A stretch of DNA of 64,000 bases from Flexivirga endophytica (lineage in GTDB: Bacteria > Actinomycetota > Actinomycetes > Actinomycetales > Dermatophilaceae). Positions within the stretch are counted from its first letter, which is position 1, and every line of letters starts with the position of its first letter. The stretch is taken from assembly GCF_014640635.1 (NCBI RefSeq), contig NZ_BMHI01000003.1, positions 558,001 to 622,000 of the forward strand, written 5' to 3'. The translations under genes and the position numbers were made by a program. Of this stretch, positions 52,050-60,549 are shown in pieces. Under the pieces are notes generated by a model that saw nothing but the letters and a program-made list of their open reading frames with translations, was not told the DNA's origin and ran no database searches.

Positions 52050-53543
52050 ATGTCTGCAGTCGCCGAAGTAGCCGAACCGGCCACACCGCCCGCGCGGCCC
52101 GCCCCGGCGGTTGAGCCGTCCGCGGGCCAGTCGGCGCGCGGACGGTGGATCTCCCTGACAGTGCTGTGCACCGGGATGCTGATGATCGTGCTGGACGGCA
52201 CGGTGGTGAACGTCGCCCTGCCGGCGATCCAGCGGGATCTCGGTTTCACGCAAGGGGACCTGGCCTGGGTCGTGAACGCCTACCTGATCAGCTTCGCCGG
52301 CCTGCTGCTGCTCGCCGGCCGCCTCGGTGACCTGGTGTCGCGCCGCACCGTCTTCCTGACCGGCATCTCCGTCTTCACCGTCGCCTCGCTGCTGTGCGGG
52401 CTGTCCTGGACGAGCACGATGCTGGTGGCCGCGCGGTTCCTGCAGGGCGTCGGCGGCGCGATGACGTCCGCGGTGATCCTCGGGATGATCTTCACGATGT
52501 TCCCCGAACCGCGCGAGCAGGCCCGCGCGATAGGTGTTTTCGCGTTCGTGGCGTCGGCCGGCGGTGCGATCGGGCTGCTCGCAGGTGGTGCCCTGACGCA
52601 GCTGACCAGCTGGCACCTGGTCTTCCTGGTGAACCTACCCATCGGCGTCGCGACGCTGGTGGCAGCAGTCCGGTTCGTGCCCCGGGACCCGGGCAGCGGG
52701 TTCGGTGCCGGGCTGGACACACTCGGGGCAGCGCTGGTGACCGGATCGTTGATGACCGGTGTTTACACCATCGTCAAGCCCGCCGCCGAGCACGGCTGGA
52801 CCGACGGCGCCACCCTCACCGGCACGGCGATCACCGTCTTCCTGCTGGGGGCGTTCGTATGGCGCCAAGCGACGGCCGCAGCGCCGCTGCTGCCATTGCG
52901 AATCTTCCGCTCCCGCAACGTCGTTGGCGCGAACCTCATCCAATGCCTCATCGTCGCAGGGATGTTCGGCCTGTTCTTCCTCGGCGTGCTGTATCTGCAA
53001 CAGGTGCAGGGGTATGACGCGCTGCACACCGGCATCGCGTTCCTGCCGCTCACCGCACTGATGGCCGTCGTCTCCGTGCGGTATGCGGAGCCGCTCACCA
53101 CCCGCTTCGGGCCGCGCCCCATGCTGCTGGCCAGCATGACCGCCATCACGATCGGCCTCGCGTTGTGGACCCGAGTCCCGGTCGAGGCGTCATACCTGAG
53201 GGACATCCTGCCCGCCGCCCTGGTGCTCGGCCTGGGCGCCGCAGCCGGTGCACCGGCGGTGATGATGTACGCGATGTCCGGCTCGTCCGCCGAGGACGCC
53301 GGTGTCGCGTCGGGCCTGATCAACACCTCGATGCAGGTCGGCGGAGCCGTCGGTCTGGCCGTGCTTTCATCTGCGGCAACCGCCCGTACCCGCGCACTGA
53401 GCCACGGCGGCGTGCCAGACGCGAGCGCCCTCACCGCGGGCTACCACCGCGGCTTCACCATCGCCGCAGGCCTGGTCATCGCCGGCATCGCGATCGCGCT
53501 GCTGCTGCTCCGCGACCCGTCTGCGTCCGCGTCTGCCGAGTAG
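52050..53543 (+). CDS. MFS drug-resistance transporter, EmrB/QacA (DHA2) type
   Basis: A 497-residue exporter with 14 helices expected. Motif D1 region LDGTVVNVALPAIQRDLGF, loop motif GRLGDLVSRRTVFLTG and motif C-like AGGAIGLLAGGALTQ are typical of the DHA2 proton antiporters. A 40-residue cytoplasmic N terminus rich in Ala/Pro precedes helix 1. ATG 52050 follows GAGAGGG. It probably exports a toxic compound, and its divergent neighbour operon may respond to the same stress. Confidence 0.92.
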   Translation: MSAVAEVAEPATPPARPAPAVEPSAGQSARGRWISLTVLCTGMLMIVLDGTVVNVALPAIQRDLGFTQGDLAWVVNAYLISFAGLLLLAGRLGDLVSRRTVFLTGISVFTVASLLCGLSWTSTMLVAARFLQGVGGAMTSAVILGMIFTMFPEPREQARAIGVFAFVASAGGAIGLLAGGALTQLTSWHLVFLVNLPIGVATLVAAVRFVPRDPGSGFGAGLDTLGAALVTGSLMTGVYTIVKPAAEHGWTDGATLTGTAITVFLLGAFVWRQATAAAPLLPLRIFRSRNVVGANLIQCLIVAGMFGLFFLGVLYLQQVQGYDALHTGIAFLPLTALMAVVSVRYAEPLTTRFGPRPMLLASMTAITIGLALWTRVPVEASYLRDILPAALVLGLGAAAGAPAVMMYAMSGSSAEDAGVASGLINTSMQVGGAVGLAVLSSAATARTRALSHGGVPDASALTAGYHRGFTIAAGLVIAGIAIALLLLRDPSASASAE

Positions 53544-53594
53544 GACCGCTGGTCGCGACGACCTGTCGGTGCCGACAGGATGGTCCCGCTCGGT

Positions 53595-54506
53595 TCAAAC
53601 GATGGCGAACGCGCGGACCGGGAAGGTGCCGAAGCGAGCGAACAGCGGTGGGGCTGCAGTGAATCGGGCGCCGGAGGGAGGTAGCTGGTCGAGTCCGGTG
53701 AGGTGCTCCACGATCGGGATCTCGGCGGCGAGCAGAATCGTGTGCGCCGGCCGACCCCGGTCGTCGATGTCGTCGATGTTGACCGAGTCGATGCCCACAA
53801 GCGCGGCGTCGTTGTCCGCCAGCCACTGCGCGCCCGCCGCTGTCAGATAGGGCGCTTCCTCGGCATATGCGGGCGTGCCGAAATCGCGGTCCCCGCCGCT
53901 GTGCAGCAGAACGGCCTTGCCGTCGACGTCATACGGGGCCAGCGCGCCCACATCGATCGCCCGAGATCTGCTGCCCTCGGTGCGTATGACGACGGTCGGC
54001 AGATCGGCGATTCGGCCCAGGGGGAGCTCGGCGAGATCGTGACCATCGGCGTATCGGTGGTAGGGCGTGTCCAGGTAGGTGCCGGTATTGCCGACCAGGG
54101 CAATGCGATCGATCGCGAATTCCGTGTCGGGTGCATAGCCGGCCCGCGAATCCTCTCGGGTGAGGTATGCCGAGATCTCGGGTCCTGGCAACCCGGGATA
54201 GGTGGTCATGCCCGGGATGATCCGGTGACTGAGTTCGACCAACTTTCGCGCCGCATTCGGCGCAGGATCCACCGCGGACGGCCCACCCCGCGTGCCCTTG
54301 TGGGCCTCGGGAAAGACGCGCAGCCCGGTGAGGTCAGCGCGCTCACTCATCAAGAGCCCCAGCGAAGCGATGAACAGGGTCGCAACCTCGGCCTCGGTGA
54401 CGTCCTCATGTGGCACATCGACGCGAAACCCGGCGACCTCCAAGTGCCCGCCGTTGGAGAACTCGACCCGGGCATCGAACTCGGCCCGGAACTGCTGCCC
54501 ACTCAT
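53595..54506 (-). CDS. Cyclase-family hydrolase with N-terminal extension
   Basis: A 303-residue protein. Residues 85-303 form a cyclase/kynurenine-formamidase-like domain: LSHRIIPGMTTYPG, the metal motif NTGTYLDTPYHRYADG (family HxGTHxDxPxH, with the first His replaced by Asn and the second by Tyr) and LLHSGGD. Residues 1-80 are an extra domain (FRAEFDARVEFSNGGHLEVA) not found in simple cyclases. The substrate is unknown. Its ATG overlaps the TetR stop. Confidence 0.85.
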   Translation of the reverse strand: MSGQQFRAEFDARVEFSNGGHLEVAGFRVDVPHEDVTEAEVATLFIASLGLLMSERADLTGLRVFPEAHKGTRGGPSAVDPAPNAARKLVELSHRIIPGMTTYPGLPGPEISAYLTREDSRAGYAPDTEFAIDRIALVGNTGTYLDTPYHRYADGHDLAELPLGRIADLPTVVIRTEGSRSRAIDVGALAPYDVDGKAVLLHSGGDRDFGTPAYAEEAPYLTAAGAQWLADNDAALVGIDSVNIDDIDDRGRPAHTILLAAEIPIVEHLTGLDQLPPSGARFTAAPPLFARFGTFPVRAFAIV

Positions 54507-55213
54507 GCTTGTCGGGCTCCGTGAACGCGAGCGCGGCGGTTTCGCGGTGGTTCCGGCGAGCCCGGGACTTCGGCCGCGATGGCAGCGAGCTGAGCGGCGA
54601 GGATGTCTTCGAACGCGGCACGCCGGTCTGCGGCGAGGGGTCGGACGTCACGGGCGAAGCGGAAGAGCGTCGGGAAGGATTCGGCGTCGGCGCCGAAGAC
54701 GGCCACCCGGAACTGTTCCATGCTCTGCTCGTGCTCCGCAGGGGTGAGGGTGGCGACAGCGCCCTCAGCGGTGATCAGTGCCGCGAGGAGAACCACGATG
54801 CGGTGGTAGCGCACCGGGACCAAGTCATCGGGCAGCCCGGACGACTTCAATGCCTGCAGGATCTCCTCCATGATCAAGCGCGATCCGCTGCCACCGGATC
54901 CATAGCGCCCCCAGATCGCGGCGAGCTGAGGTTGGTCGCTGAAGGCGTCACGCAGACGCAGCCCGAGCGCGGTGATCCGCTGCTGCCAGTCGCCGTCGGA
55001 GTGGTGCCCGTCCAGGGCCTCGAACAGCACCCGGTCGGCAATCGCGCGCAGCAGCTCGGTCTTGTTACGGAAATGCCGGTAGAGGCTGGATGAATCGGTG
55101 TCGAGCGTCACGGCGAGCCGGCGGACGCTGAACGACTCGGTGTGGCTGGTTCGTAGCAAGGTCAGCGCCGCATCCAGGATCTCGTCGGTCGACCAGCGCT
55201 TGCGGCCTGTCAT
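54503..55213 (-). CDS. TetR-family transcriptional regulator
   Basis: A 236-residue TetR protein. The helix-turn-helix is FSVRRLAVTLDTDSSSLYRHF. The C-terminal ligand domain is of the TetR_C type. The start is ATG 55213, six bases past AAAGG; the ATG two codons upstream is too close to that site. It leads an operon with the cyclase gene and diverges from the broken aldo/keto reductase. A 17-bp palindrome lies in the gap. Confidence 0.9.
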   Translation of the reverse strand: MTGRKRWSTDEILDAALTLLRTSHTESFSVRRLAVTLDTDSSSLYRHFRNKTELLRAIADRVLFEALDGHHSDGDWQQRITALGLRLRDAFSDQPQLAAIWGRYGSGGSGSRLIMEEILQALKSSGLPDDLVPVRYHRIVVLLAALITAEGAVATLTPAEHEQSMEQFRVAVFGADAESFPTLFRFARDVRPLAADRRAAFEDILAAQLAAIAAEVPGSPEPPRNRRARVHGARQA

Positions 55214-55276
55214 CTGCATCCTTTCGTTGTCAGATCTACGTCCAGCCACTGTAGCCCACACCGTTGCGCTTGTCGT

Positions 55277-55293
55277 TGCACGCACCGCGTGCA
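55277..55293 (+). promoter_or_regulatory. Palindrome inside a probable promoter of the aldo/keto reductase locus
   Basis: TGCACGC and GCGTGCA flank ACC, a perfect 7-3-7 palindrome. It sits between a possible -35 (TTGTCG, 55270) and -10 (CATAAT, 55292) with 16-base spacing. A repressor bound here would block transcription of the downstream locus. The divergent TetR is the likely binder. Confidence 0.65.
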
Positions 55294-55373
55294 TAATGGT
55301 TACGACGGCCTGCTGGGACGTGGATGTCCGGCATACCGGCGCGCAAGTTCGGCACCCGTGAACGGAGAAGCGA

Positions 55374-55752
55374 TGAACCCCACCCCGAGATCTGACAGCC
55401 CGATCTCCCGACTCGGGCTCGGCTGTATGAGCATGACCGGCAGCTACGGCCACGCCGATCCGCAGGAGGCAGCAGCCACCTTGCTGGAGGCTGCCGACTC
55501 GGGCATCACCCTGTTCGACACCGGCGACTTCTACGGCGACGGAGCGAACGAGGAACTCCTCGGTCGCACCCTCGCGCCACGGCGCGACCAGGTCGTCCTC
55601 GCCACCAAGACCGGAGTCCGCCGCACGCCCTGGCCGCCCTCGACGTGCAGCTCACACGCACCGACCTCGACCGGATCGACGCGGCCGTCCCGGAAGATGG
55701 GGCGCACGGAGCGCGGTATGGCGACCACGGCACCCGCCTGATCGACCAATGA
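55374..55752 (+). pseudogene. Aldo/keto reductase with large internal deletion and frame change
   Basis: The first 80 residues are a normal reductase start (ISRLGLGCMSMTGSYG, GITLFDTGDFYGDGANEELL, LATKTGV). Directly after, in another frame, comes the normal C-terminal end (ALAALDVQLTRTDLDRIDAA to RYGDHGTRLIDQ, stop at 55750-55752). About 170-200 residues between them, including the catalytic Lys and His regions, are missing. The open frame from the first part ends at 55741 in unrelated sequence. The original stop overlaps the start of the GNAT gene, so these were once an operon. Confidence 0.8.
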
Positions 55753-56207
55753 CGACAAACACCACAGGCATGCCCGGCAGCGACGCCGCCTGGTACCAAA
55801 CGCAGTTCGGCGTACCCACCGTGCGGGACTACCGAATGTTGCGCACACGCGCGGGGCTACTCGACAAGGAACCGGAGGCGGCCGCGATCGGGTTGGCCAA
55901 CAGCTGGCACAGCGTGGTCGTCACCCGGGCAGGTCGACCTGTCGGCATGGGCAGGATCGTCGGCGACGGCGCCTGCCACTTGCAGATCGTTGACGTCTGC
56001 GTCCTTCCCGAACACCAAGGACGGGGGTTGGGGCGCCTCATCATGCAGGCACTCTGCGATGAACTCGACGACCGGGCACCCGCCAGCGCGTGGATCTCCC
56101 TCATCGCCGACGGTGACGCTCATCATCTGTATCGAAGATTCGGTTTCGTCGACACCGCTCCCGACGGGATCGGCATGTACCGCACGCCCCGCCCGGCAGT
56201 CGACTGA
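55749..56207 (+). CDS. GNAT-family N-acetyltransferase
   Basis: A 152-residue GNAT. The acetyl-CoA motif is VCVLPEHQGRGLGRLIMQAL (Q/RxxGxG/A), preceded by GMGRIVGDGACHLQIVDV. The C-terminal YRRFGFVDTAP is normal. Its ATG overlaps the ancestral stop of the broken aldo/keto reductase. It appears intact, but its expression may have depended on coupling to that gene. Confidence 0.9.
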   Translation: MTTNTTGMPGSDAAWYQTQFGVPTVRDYRMLRTRAGLLDKEPEAAAIGLANSWHSVVVTRAGRPVGMGRIVGDGACHLQIVDVCVLPEHQGRGLGRLIMQALCDELDDRAPASAWISLIADGDAHHLYRRFGFVDTAPDGIGMYRTPRPAVD

Positions 56208-56712
56208 CGTAGTGCCGATTGCAGCGCCGCGGCGGCTTCCGCGATCGCCCGCTCGGCATCGTCGAAGGGCTGGCGGAGGAACTCGTGGATCATTCCGTCG
56301 TAGCGCCGCACCGTGGTGGCCACGCCGGAGGCAGGCCACTCAGGTCCGGTTCGAGCAGCGGCGAGACGCGCGGATCGAGTCGCTGCTCCGGAGTCTCGAG
56401 GTAGTGGTCCATGAACCAGAACTGCGCTTCGCGCTCGATGTTGCCGAAACGGCCGGCAAACCGGGTGATCGAGTCGTTCTCCCGCCGGAAGTCCAGGTCG
56501 GGATAGATGAGTAGCTGGAAGCCGATGCGCGGTGCGCCGGCGTCGCGCGCTCTCAGCGCCACGACCGGTGCCGGCTCGCTCGCCAAGGCGGCTTCGGGCC
56601 GGTAGATCCGGAGCCTGACCTCACCGGCCGTCGTATCGGCGACGCGATCGACCACCTCGGCGACGGTCTCGGAATCGCCGACCGATGCCTCGGCCAGGCG
56701 ACGTGCGCCCTC
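56207..56712 (-). pseudogene. HSL-type alpha/beta hydrolase remnant with two deletions
   Basis: On the minus strand, an esterase N terminus (ARRLAEASVGDSETVAEVVD to RLRIYRPEAALASEPAPVVA) runs straight into LRARDAGAPRIGFQLLIYPD. The segment with HGGG and GDSAGG, about 95 residues, is missing. After LDPRVSPLLEPDLSGLPPA a second gap with a frame change leads to VRRYDGMIHEFL, the conserved C-terminal motif with the catalytic His. The protein has lost its nucleophile and oxyanion hole and cannot be active. Boundaries are approximate. Confidence 0.75.
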
Positions 56713-56909
56713 GCTTGAAGGACCTGATTGCGGCCATCATCCAGAGCGGACACGACGACGGCAGCGTCCGCCCAGAGGTGACTGGTTCGACGGTGGTCCG
56801 GTTCGGCGCCATGCTTGCCCAACCCATGACTGCCGTCTCCGGCTGGGACGAGGCGGCCGAAGAGCAGCGCACGGTCTTTCTGCGCGGCATCGCGTCCGCG
56901 GGCTACTGA
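56713..56909 (+). pseudogene. TetR-family regulator remnant, C-terminal part only
   Basis: The plus-strand frame ending at 56909 reads LKDLIAAIIQSGHDDGSVRP then VVRFGAMLAQPM, the usual last 65 residues of a TetR repressor. No helix-turn-helix or start precedes it; the esterase remnant abuts it on the opposite strand. It is probably the former divergent regulator of that esterase. Confidence 0.7.
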
Positions 56910-56961
56910 TCGTCACCAGCCGTCCATCTAGAAGCGGACGCAATAATCCGCTTTGGCCCTC

Positions 56962-57489
56962 TCACGTTCGTTCACGGCCCGTTCCGGCCGCGGCTTTCCT
57001 GCGCCGCCGCGGCTTTGCCGATCGAGGCGGATTTTGACGCATGTGATCGCGCGCGCGAGACAGGATGTCGGCGAGCGCCTCGACGTCGGATCGGGACAGC
57101 GGAGCGAACAACAGCTCGTCGAGTATGGCGACGTGCCCCGGGAAAACGTCCGCCAGCACGGCACGGCCCTCCGCGGTGACGGTGACGGTGATGCCGCGCT
57201 CGTCGTCGCTGGACTGGGTGCGTTCCACGAGGCCACGCTTCTCCAGTGTCTGGGCCTGGTAGGTCAGTCCGCTGCGACTGTAGACGACACCGTCGGCCAG
57301 ATCGGTCATCCGCCGACTGCCCGTTGGGGAGTCGCCGAGGGTGGCAAGAAGCTGGAACTGCACGTAGCTCAGATCACCGGCCTCGCGCAACTGCTCCTCA
57401 ACGGCGTGCTTCAGCAGGCTGCTCGCCTCGATGAGGGCGAAGTACGCGCCGAGCTCCGTCTCGTCCAGAGACCGCGGTGGGGAAGACAT
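56962..57489 (-). CDS. MarR-family transcriptional regulator
   Basis: A 175-residue MarR protein. The winged helix is at residues 60-105 (RMTDLADGVVYSRSGLTYQA, then DDERGITVTVT), flanked by dimerisation helices. The C terminus ends in a basic stretch (RSAKPRRRRKAAAG). It diverges from a quinone oxidoreductase gene, with two identical-arm operators in the gap. This is the common arrangement of redox- or electrophile-sensing MarR proteins. Confidence 0.92.
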   Translation of the reverse strand: MSSPPRSLDETELGAYFALIEASSLLKHAVEEQLREAGDLSYVQFQLLATLGDSPTGSRRMTDLADGVVYSRSGLTYQAQTLEKRGLVERTQSSDDERGITVTVTAEGRAVLADVFPGHVAILDELLFAPLSRSDVEALADILSRARDHMRQNPPRSAKPRRRRKAAAGTGRERT

Positions 57490-57526
57490 GACAGCCAACC
57501 TACCAGTGCTTCGAACTCCAACTACT

Positions 57527-57544
57527 TGCTTCTAATTCGAAGCA
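57527..57544. promoter_or_regulatory. MarR operator 1
   Basis: TGCTTC-N6-GAAGCA, a perfect 6-6-6 palindrome centred in the MarR/oxidoreductase gap. A related half-site (TGCTTCGAA) lies at 57507. Confidence 0.8.
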
Positions 57545-57563
57545 GTGCTAGCGTTAACGTAGT

Positions 57564-57581
57564 TGCTTCGAATCCGAAGCA
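57564..57581. promoter_or_regulatory. MarR operator 2
   Basis: TGCTTC-N6-GAAGCA again, centred 37 bases from operator 1 and 23 bases before the oxidoreductase start. A TTCGAAG half-site follows at about 57587. Confidence 0.8.
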
Positions 57582-57604
57582 CATTGTTCGAAGGGTGAAA
57601 CGAC

Positions 57605-58543
57605 ATGAAGGCAGTACGGTTCCACGAAACAGGCGGCCCGGAAGTCCTGCGCTATGAGGATGCGGAAATGCCGGTCCCTGGCCCTGGTCAGGTGCGCATC
57701 CAGGTCGCCGGCTCGGCATACAGCCCGGCCGACGGCGGTATCCGCGGGGGCTTTCTGCCCTTCCCTGTGACGCTGCCGCACATTCCGGGCTATGACGTCT
57801 CCGGAACGATCGACGCGCTCGGCGACGGCGTGGTCGGCCGCACGCTGGGCGAGGAAGTCATCGGATTCATTCCCATGGACGCAGACGGTGCGGCGGCACA
57901 GTACGTCGTCGCCCCGGCGGAGGCGGTCGGGAAGGCGCCCACCGCTATTCCGCTTGCCGATGCAGCCGGGTTGCCTTCGGTCGGGCTCACGGCCTCACAG
58001 GCACTCTTCGAGGCCGGCGAACTCAAGGCTGGGCAGCGGGTGCTGATCAACGGCGCCGGCGGCCCCGTGGGCGGGTATGCCGTGCAGTTGGCCCACCGCG
58101 CAGGTGCGTACGTCATCGCCACGGCGAGCCCTCGTAGTCGCAAGATCGTCGAGGCCGCCGGCGCAGACGAGGTCATCGACCATACGGCCACCTCTGTGCT
58201 CGACGCGGTGACCGAACCCGTCGACATATTGCTCAATCTGGCTCCGATCACCCCCGAGGGATTCACCGCCTTGGTCACACGCGTCCAGGATGGAGGTGTC
58301 GTCGTCTCCACGACACCGATGGTGGAGACGCCCGGTGATGAGGAGCGAGGCGTGCGCGCGGTCACGATCTACGTGCATACCGACGCAGCCGTCCTCGCCG
58401 GCCTCGTCGCCCTCATCGACAGCGGTGACCTCCATGTCGAGATCGCCCAGCGGGTGCCGCTGAGCGAGCTGCCGTCGATCCACCGCCAAGCCGACGCAGG
58501 CGAGATCCACGGCAAGGTCGTGGCCGTCCCGCCCGCCGTCTGA
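57605..58543 (+). CDS. Zinc-less NADP-dependent quinone oxidoreductase
   Basis: A 312-residue MDR protein of the quinone oxidoreductase group. It begins MKAVRFHETGGPEVLRYEDA, has the NADP motif INGAGGPVGGYAVQLA and lacks zinc-binding cysteines. It reduces quinones or enones with NADPH. GAAGGGTGA precedes the ATG. Two MarR-type palindromes lie directly upstream, so it is probably repressed by the divergent MarR protein until an electrophile is present. Confidence 0.92.
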   Translation: MKAVRFHETGGPEVLRYEDAEMPVPGPGQVRIQVAGSAYSPADGGIRGGFLPFPVTLPHIPGYDVSGTIDALGDGVVGRTLGEEVIGFIPMDADGAAAQYVVAPAEAVGKAPTAIPLADAAGLPSVGLTASQALFEAGELKAGQRVLINGAGGPVGGYAVQLAHRAGAYVIATASPRSRKIVEAAGADEVIDHTATSVLDAVTEPVDILLNLAPITPEGFTALVTRVQDGGVVVSTTPMVETPGDEERGVRAVTIYVHTDAAVLAGLVALIDSGDLHVEIAQRVPLSELPSIHRQADAGEIHGKVVAVPPAV

Positions 58544-58561
58544 CGACCCGGCTCGCCTGCC

Positions 58562-58770
58562 TCAAGCAGCCCGGTCCCGCGCGTAACGAAGTCCCGCGAT
58601 GCGGCCGTCGAAGACGCGCGGCTCCACCAGCCTCATCGACTGGCGGGCGGGCAGCGTCGGAAAGAACGGCGTGCCGCCGCCGAGGATGACGGGGTGGACG
58701 AACACCTGATACTCGTCGACCAGGTCGGCCGCCGCCAGGGCTTCGGCAACACCGGGGCCCGCGCGATCGA
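58562..58770 (-). pseudogene. RibD-type dihydrofolate-reductase-like protein, C-terminal fragment
   Basis: The minus-strand frame reads GPGVAEALAAADLVDEYQVF, then HPVILGGGTPFFPTLPARQ, then RLVEPRVFDGRIAGLRYARD and a TGA at 58562-58564. This is the conserved last 60 residues of the 'dihydrofolate reductase family' proteins. The frame is closed by a TAA just upstream, and the N-terminal two thirds are absent. The fragment abuts the end of the AAA ATPase gene. Confidence 0.75.
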
Positions 58771-58813
58771 GGAAGGCATCGCGCTCGTCGGGCCGCTGCT
58801 GCTGCGCGGTTGG

Positions 58814-60019
58814 TTAGCTGACGCTGCGGAGATACCTGCCGAAGTGGGGGACGGTGAACGCGATACGGCCGCGTTCGCCGGAGTAGATCAGGCCCTTCTT
58901 CAGCAGTGCATCCCTGGCCGGAGAAAGCGATTGCGGCTTGCGGCCGAGGACGGTCGCGACCGCGGACGTCGGCACGGACTCCACGTCGTCGCGTTCGTCG
59001 TCGGGTATGTCGGTCGCAGCGTCGGCCATGGCGCGCAGATATTCGCGTTCGCCGGGAGTCGCTCTCTCATAACGGGATCCGAAGAATCCGACCGCGAGCT
59101 CGGCCTCAGCGGCTGGTGCCGACACCGCGATGTCCGCAGCGCCGACGGGCGAGCCCGGGGCGACGTCCCACGCGACCTTGCCGTAGGCCTGGATGAAGTA
59201 GGGATAGCCACCAGTGGCGGCATACATCGCCTCGAGTGCGGCGTCGTCGAACTCCGCATCCTCCTCCTGCGCCGGTGACTGCAACGCCTTGTCGGCGGCT
59301 TCACGGGGGAGCCGGCCAATGCGTGCGTAGCGAAACAGCCTCTCGCTGTAGGACTTTGATGCCGAGAGCACCGCGGGCAGGTGCGGCAGACCGGCGCCGA
59401 CCACGATGATCGGCAGCGACGCCTGGCTGATCTCGTGGCAGGCCGCACACAGCGCCGACACGTCGTCCGGGTGCAGGTCCTGCATCTCGTCGATGAAGAT
59501 CGCGATGCCGCGGCCCAGGTCGGCGGCCAATCCGCCTGCGTCGGAGAGCAACTCGACCAGGTCGATCTCGATATCGCCGGAGTCGGCACGACCCTGGACG
59601 GCGGGTGCGTCGATGCCCGGATTCCAGCGGTCGCGCAGCTTGGCGTTGGCGCCGGCGTCGCGCTGGGCGAAGGACTTGATGACGCCGAGCACCTGGTCGA
59701 CATCCTCCTGCTGGGAGTGGCCCAGCTCGCGAACGGCCTGGTGCAGCGCGGACGACAGCGGACGACGCAGCCGCTGCTCGGGGCGCGCTTCCAGCTTGCC
59801 GGTGCCCCACTTCGCCCGAACAGCCGCTGAGCGCAGCGCATTCAGCAGGACGGTCTTGCCGACTCCCCGCAGGCCGGTGAGCACCACCGAGCGTTCCGGG
59901 CGCCCGCGAGCGATGCGCTCCAGCACTACGTCGAAAGTGCGCAGCTCGTCGTCGCGGCCGGCCAGCTCGGGCGGGCGTTGCCCGGCGCCGGGCGCGTAGG
60001 GGTTGCGTATCGGGTCCAC
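58814..60019 (-). CDS. AAA ATPase (ATP-binding protein)
   Basis: A 401-residue P-loop ATPase of the STAND/Orc-like type. Walker A is GLRGVGKT (residues 49-56), Walker B IAIFIDEMQDL. A sensor region (PIIVVGAGLPHLPA) follows, and a C-terminal winged-helix-like part (TSAVATVLGRKPQSLSPARD) resembles a DNA-binding domain. The N terminus, NPYAPGAGQRPPELAGRDDE, is typical of this actinobacterial family. It starts at GTG 60019 with a TATAC element very close upstream, so the mRNA may be nearly leaderless. Its function is not known. Confidence 0.87.
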   Translation of the reverse strand: MDPIRNPYAPGAGQRPPELAGRDDELRTFDVVLERIARGRPERSVVLTGLRGVGKTVLLNALRSAAVRAKWGTGKLEARPEQRLRRPLSSALHQAVRELGHSQQEDVDQVLGVIKSFAQRDAGANAKLRDRWNPGIDAPAVQGRADSGDIEIDLVELLSDAGGLAADLGRGIAIFIDEMQDLHPDDVSALCAACHEISQASLPIIVVGAGLPHLPAVLSASKSYSERLFRYARIGRLPREAADKALQSPAQEEDAEFDDAALEAMYAATGGYPYFIQAYGKVAWDVAPGSPVGAADIAVSAPAAEAELAVGFFGSRYERATPGEREYLRAMADAATDIPDDERDDVESVPTSAVATVLGRKPQSLSPARDALLKKGLIYSGERGRIAFTVPHFGRYLRSVS

Positions 60020-60062
60020 GCGAGGACTGTATGGGTATATCTAGGGTTTGGCTGATACATCG

Positions 60063-60443
60063 TTAGCGTGTCGCATCGAGGTACCCAGCGGCGAGGGCCC
60101 GCATCGCTTTCACGTTGCGGACGGTGATGGCGATCATCACGGCATACGCAAGTATTTGTATGGCGGCGGAGGCGGCGACGGCGAAGTCGAGCGATGCCGT
60201 GTAGATGACGATCAGCCGCACGACCGACTCGAGCACCAGACCGAATCCCCACAGCAGGGCCAGCCGGATGAATCCGGTTCGGAAGTCGGCGGATTCGCGC
60301 CAGCCCCGCTCCAACTCGGCCAGTGACTCCGGGTCCTGCGCGGCCAGTCGCTTGCCGACGGTCAGGGCCAGCGGTCGCTGCAGCACAGCACTGCCGAGGA
60401 AGACGAAGCCGGCGATCGCCGTGACGACACAGCCCTTCACCAC
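60063..60443 (-). CDS. VC0807-like membrane protein, probably truncated
   Basis: A 126-residue protein with three or four helices (VVTAIAGFVFLGSAVLQRPL, FIRLALLWGFGLVLESVVRL, AAIQILAYAVMIAITVRN). It matches the second half of VC0807-family proteins, which are usually 200 residues or more. Just upstream, in another frame, VTMLAWDVGL (about 60460-60490) looks like the family's N terminus. The gene has therefore probably lost an internal piece with a frame change. GTG 60443 is only the first available start. Confidence 0.5.
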   Translation of the reverse strand: MVKGCVVTAIAGFVFLGSAVLQRPLALTVGKRLAAQDPESLAELERGWRESADFRTGFIRLALLWGFGLVLESVVRLIVIYTASLDFAVAASAAIQILAYAVMIAITVRNVKAMRALAAGYLDATR

Positions 60444-60549
60444 CAGCCAACGGGCGTAGGCCCACGTCCCACGCGAGCATCGTCACCAGGCCGATTCGTC
60501 GACGGCCGCAAGGGTTATCCACGCGCTGAACCGCGAAGTTGCCGATAGA

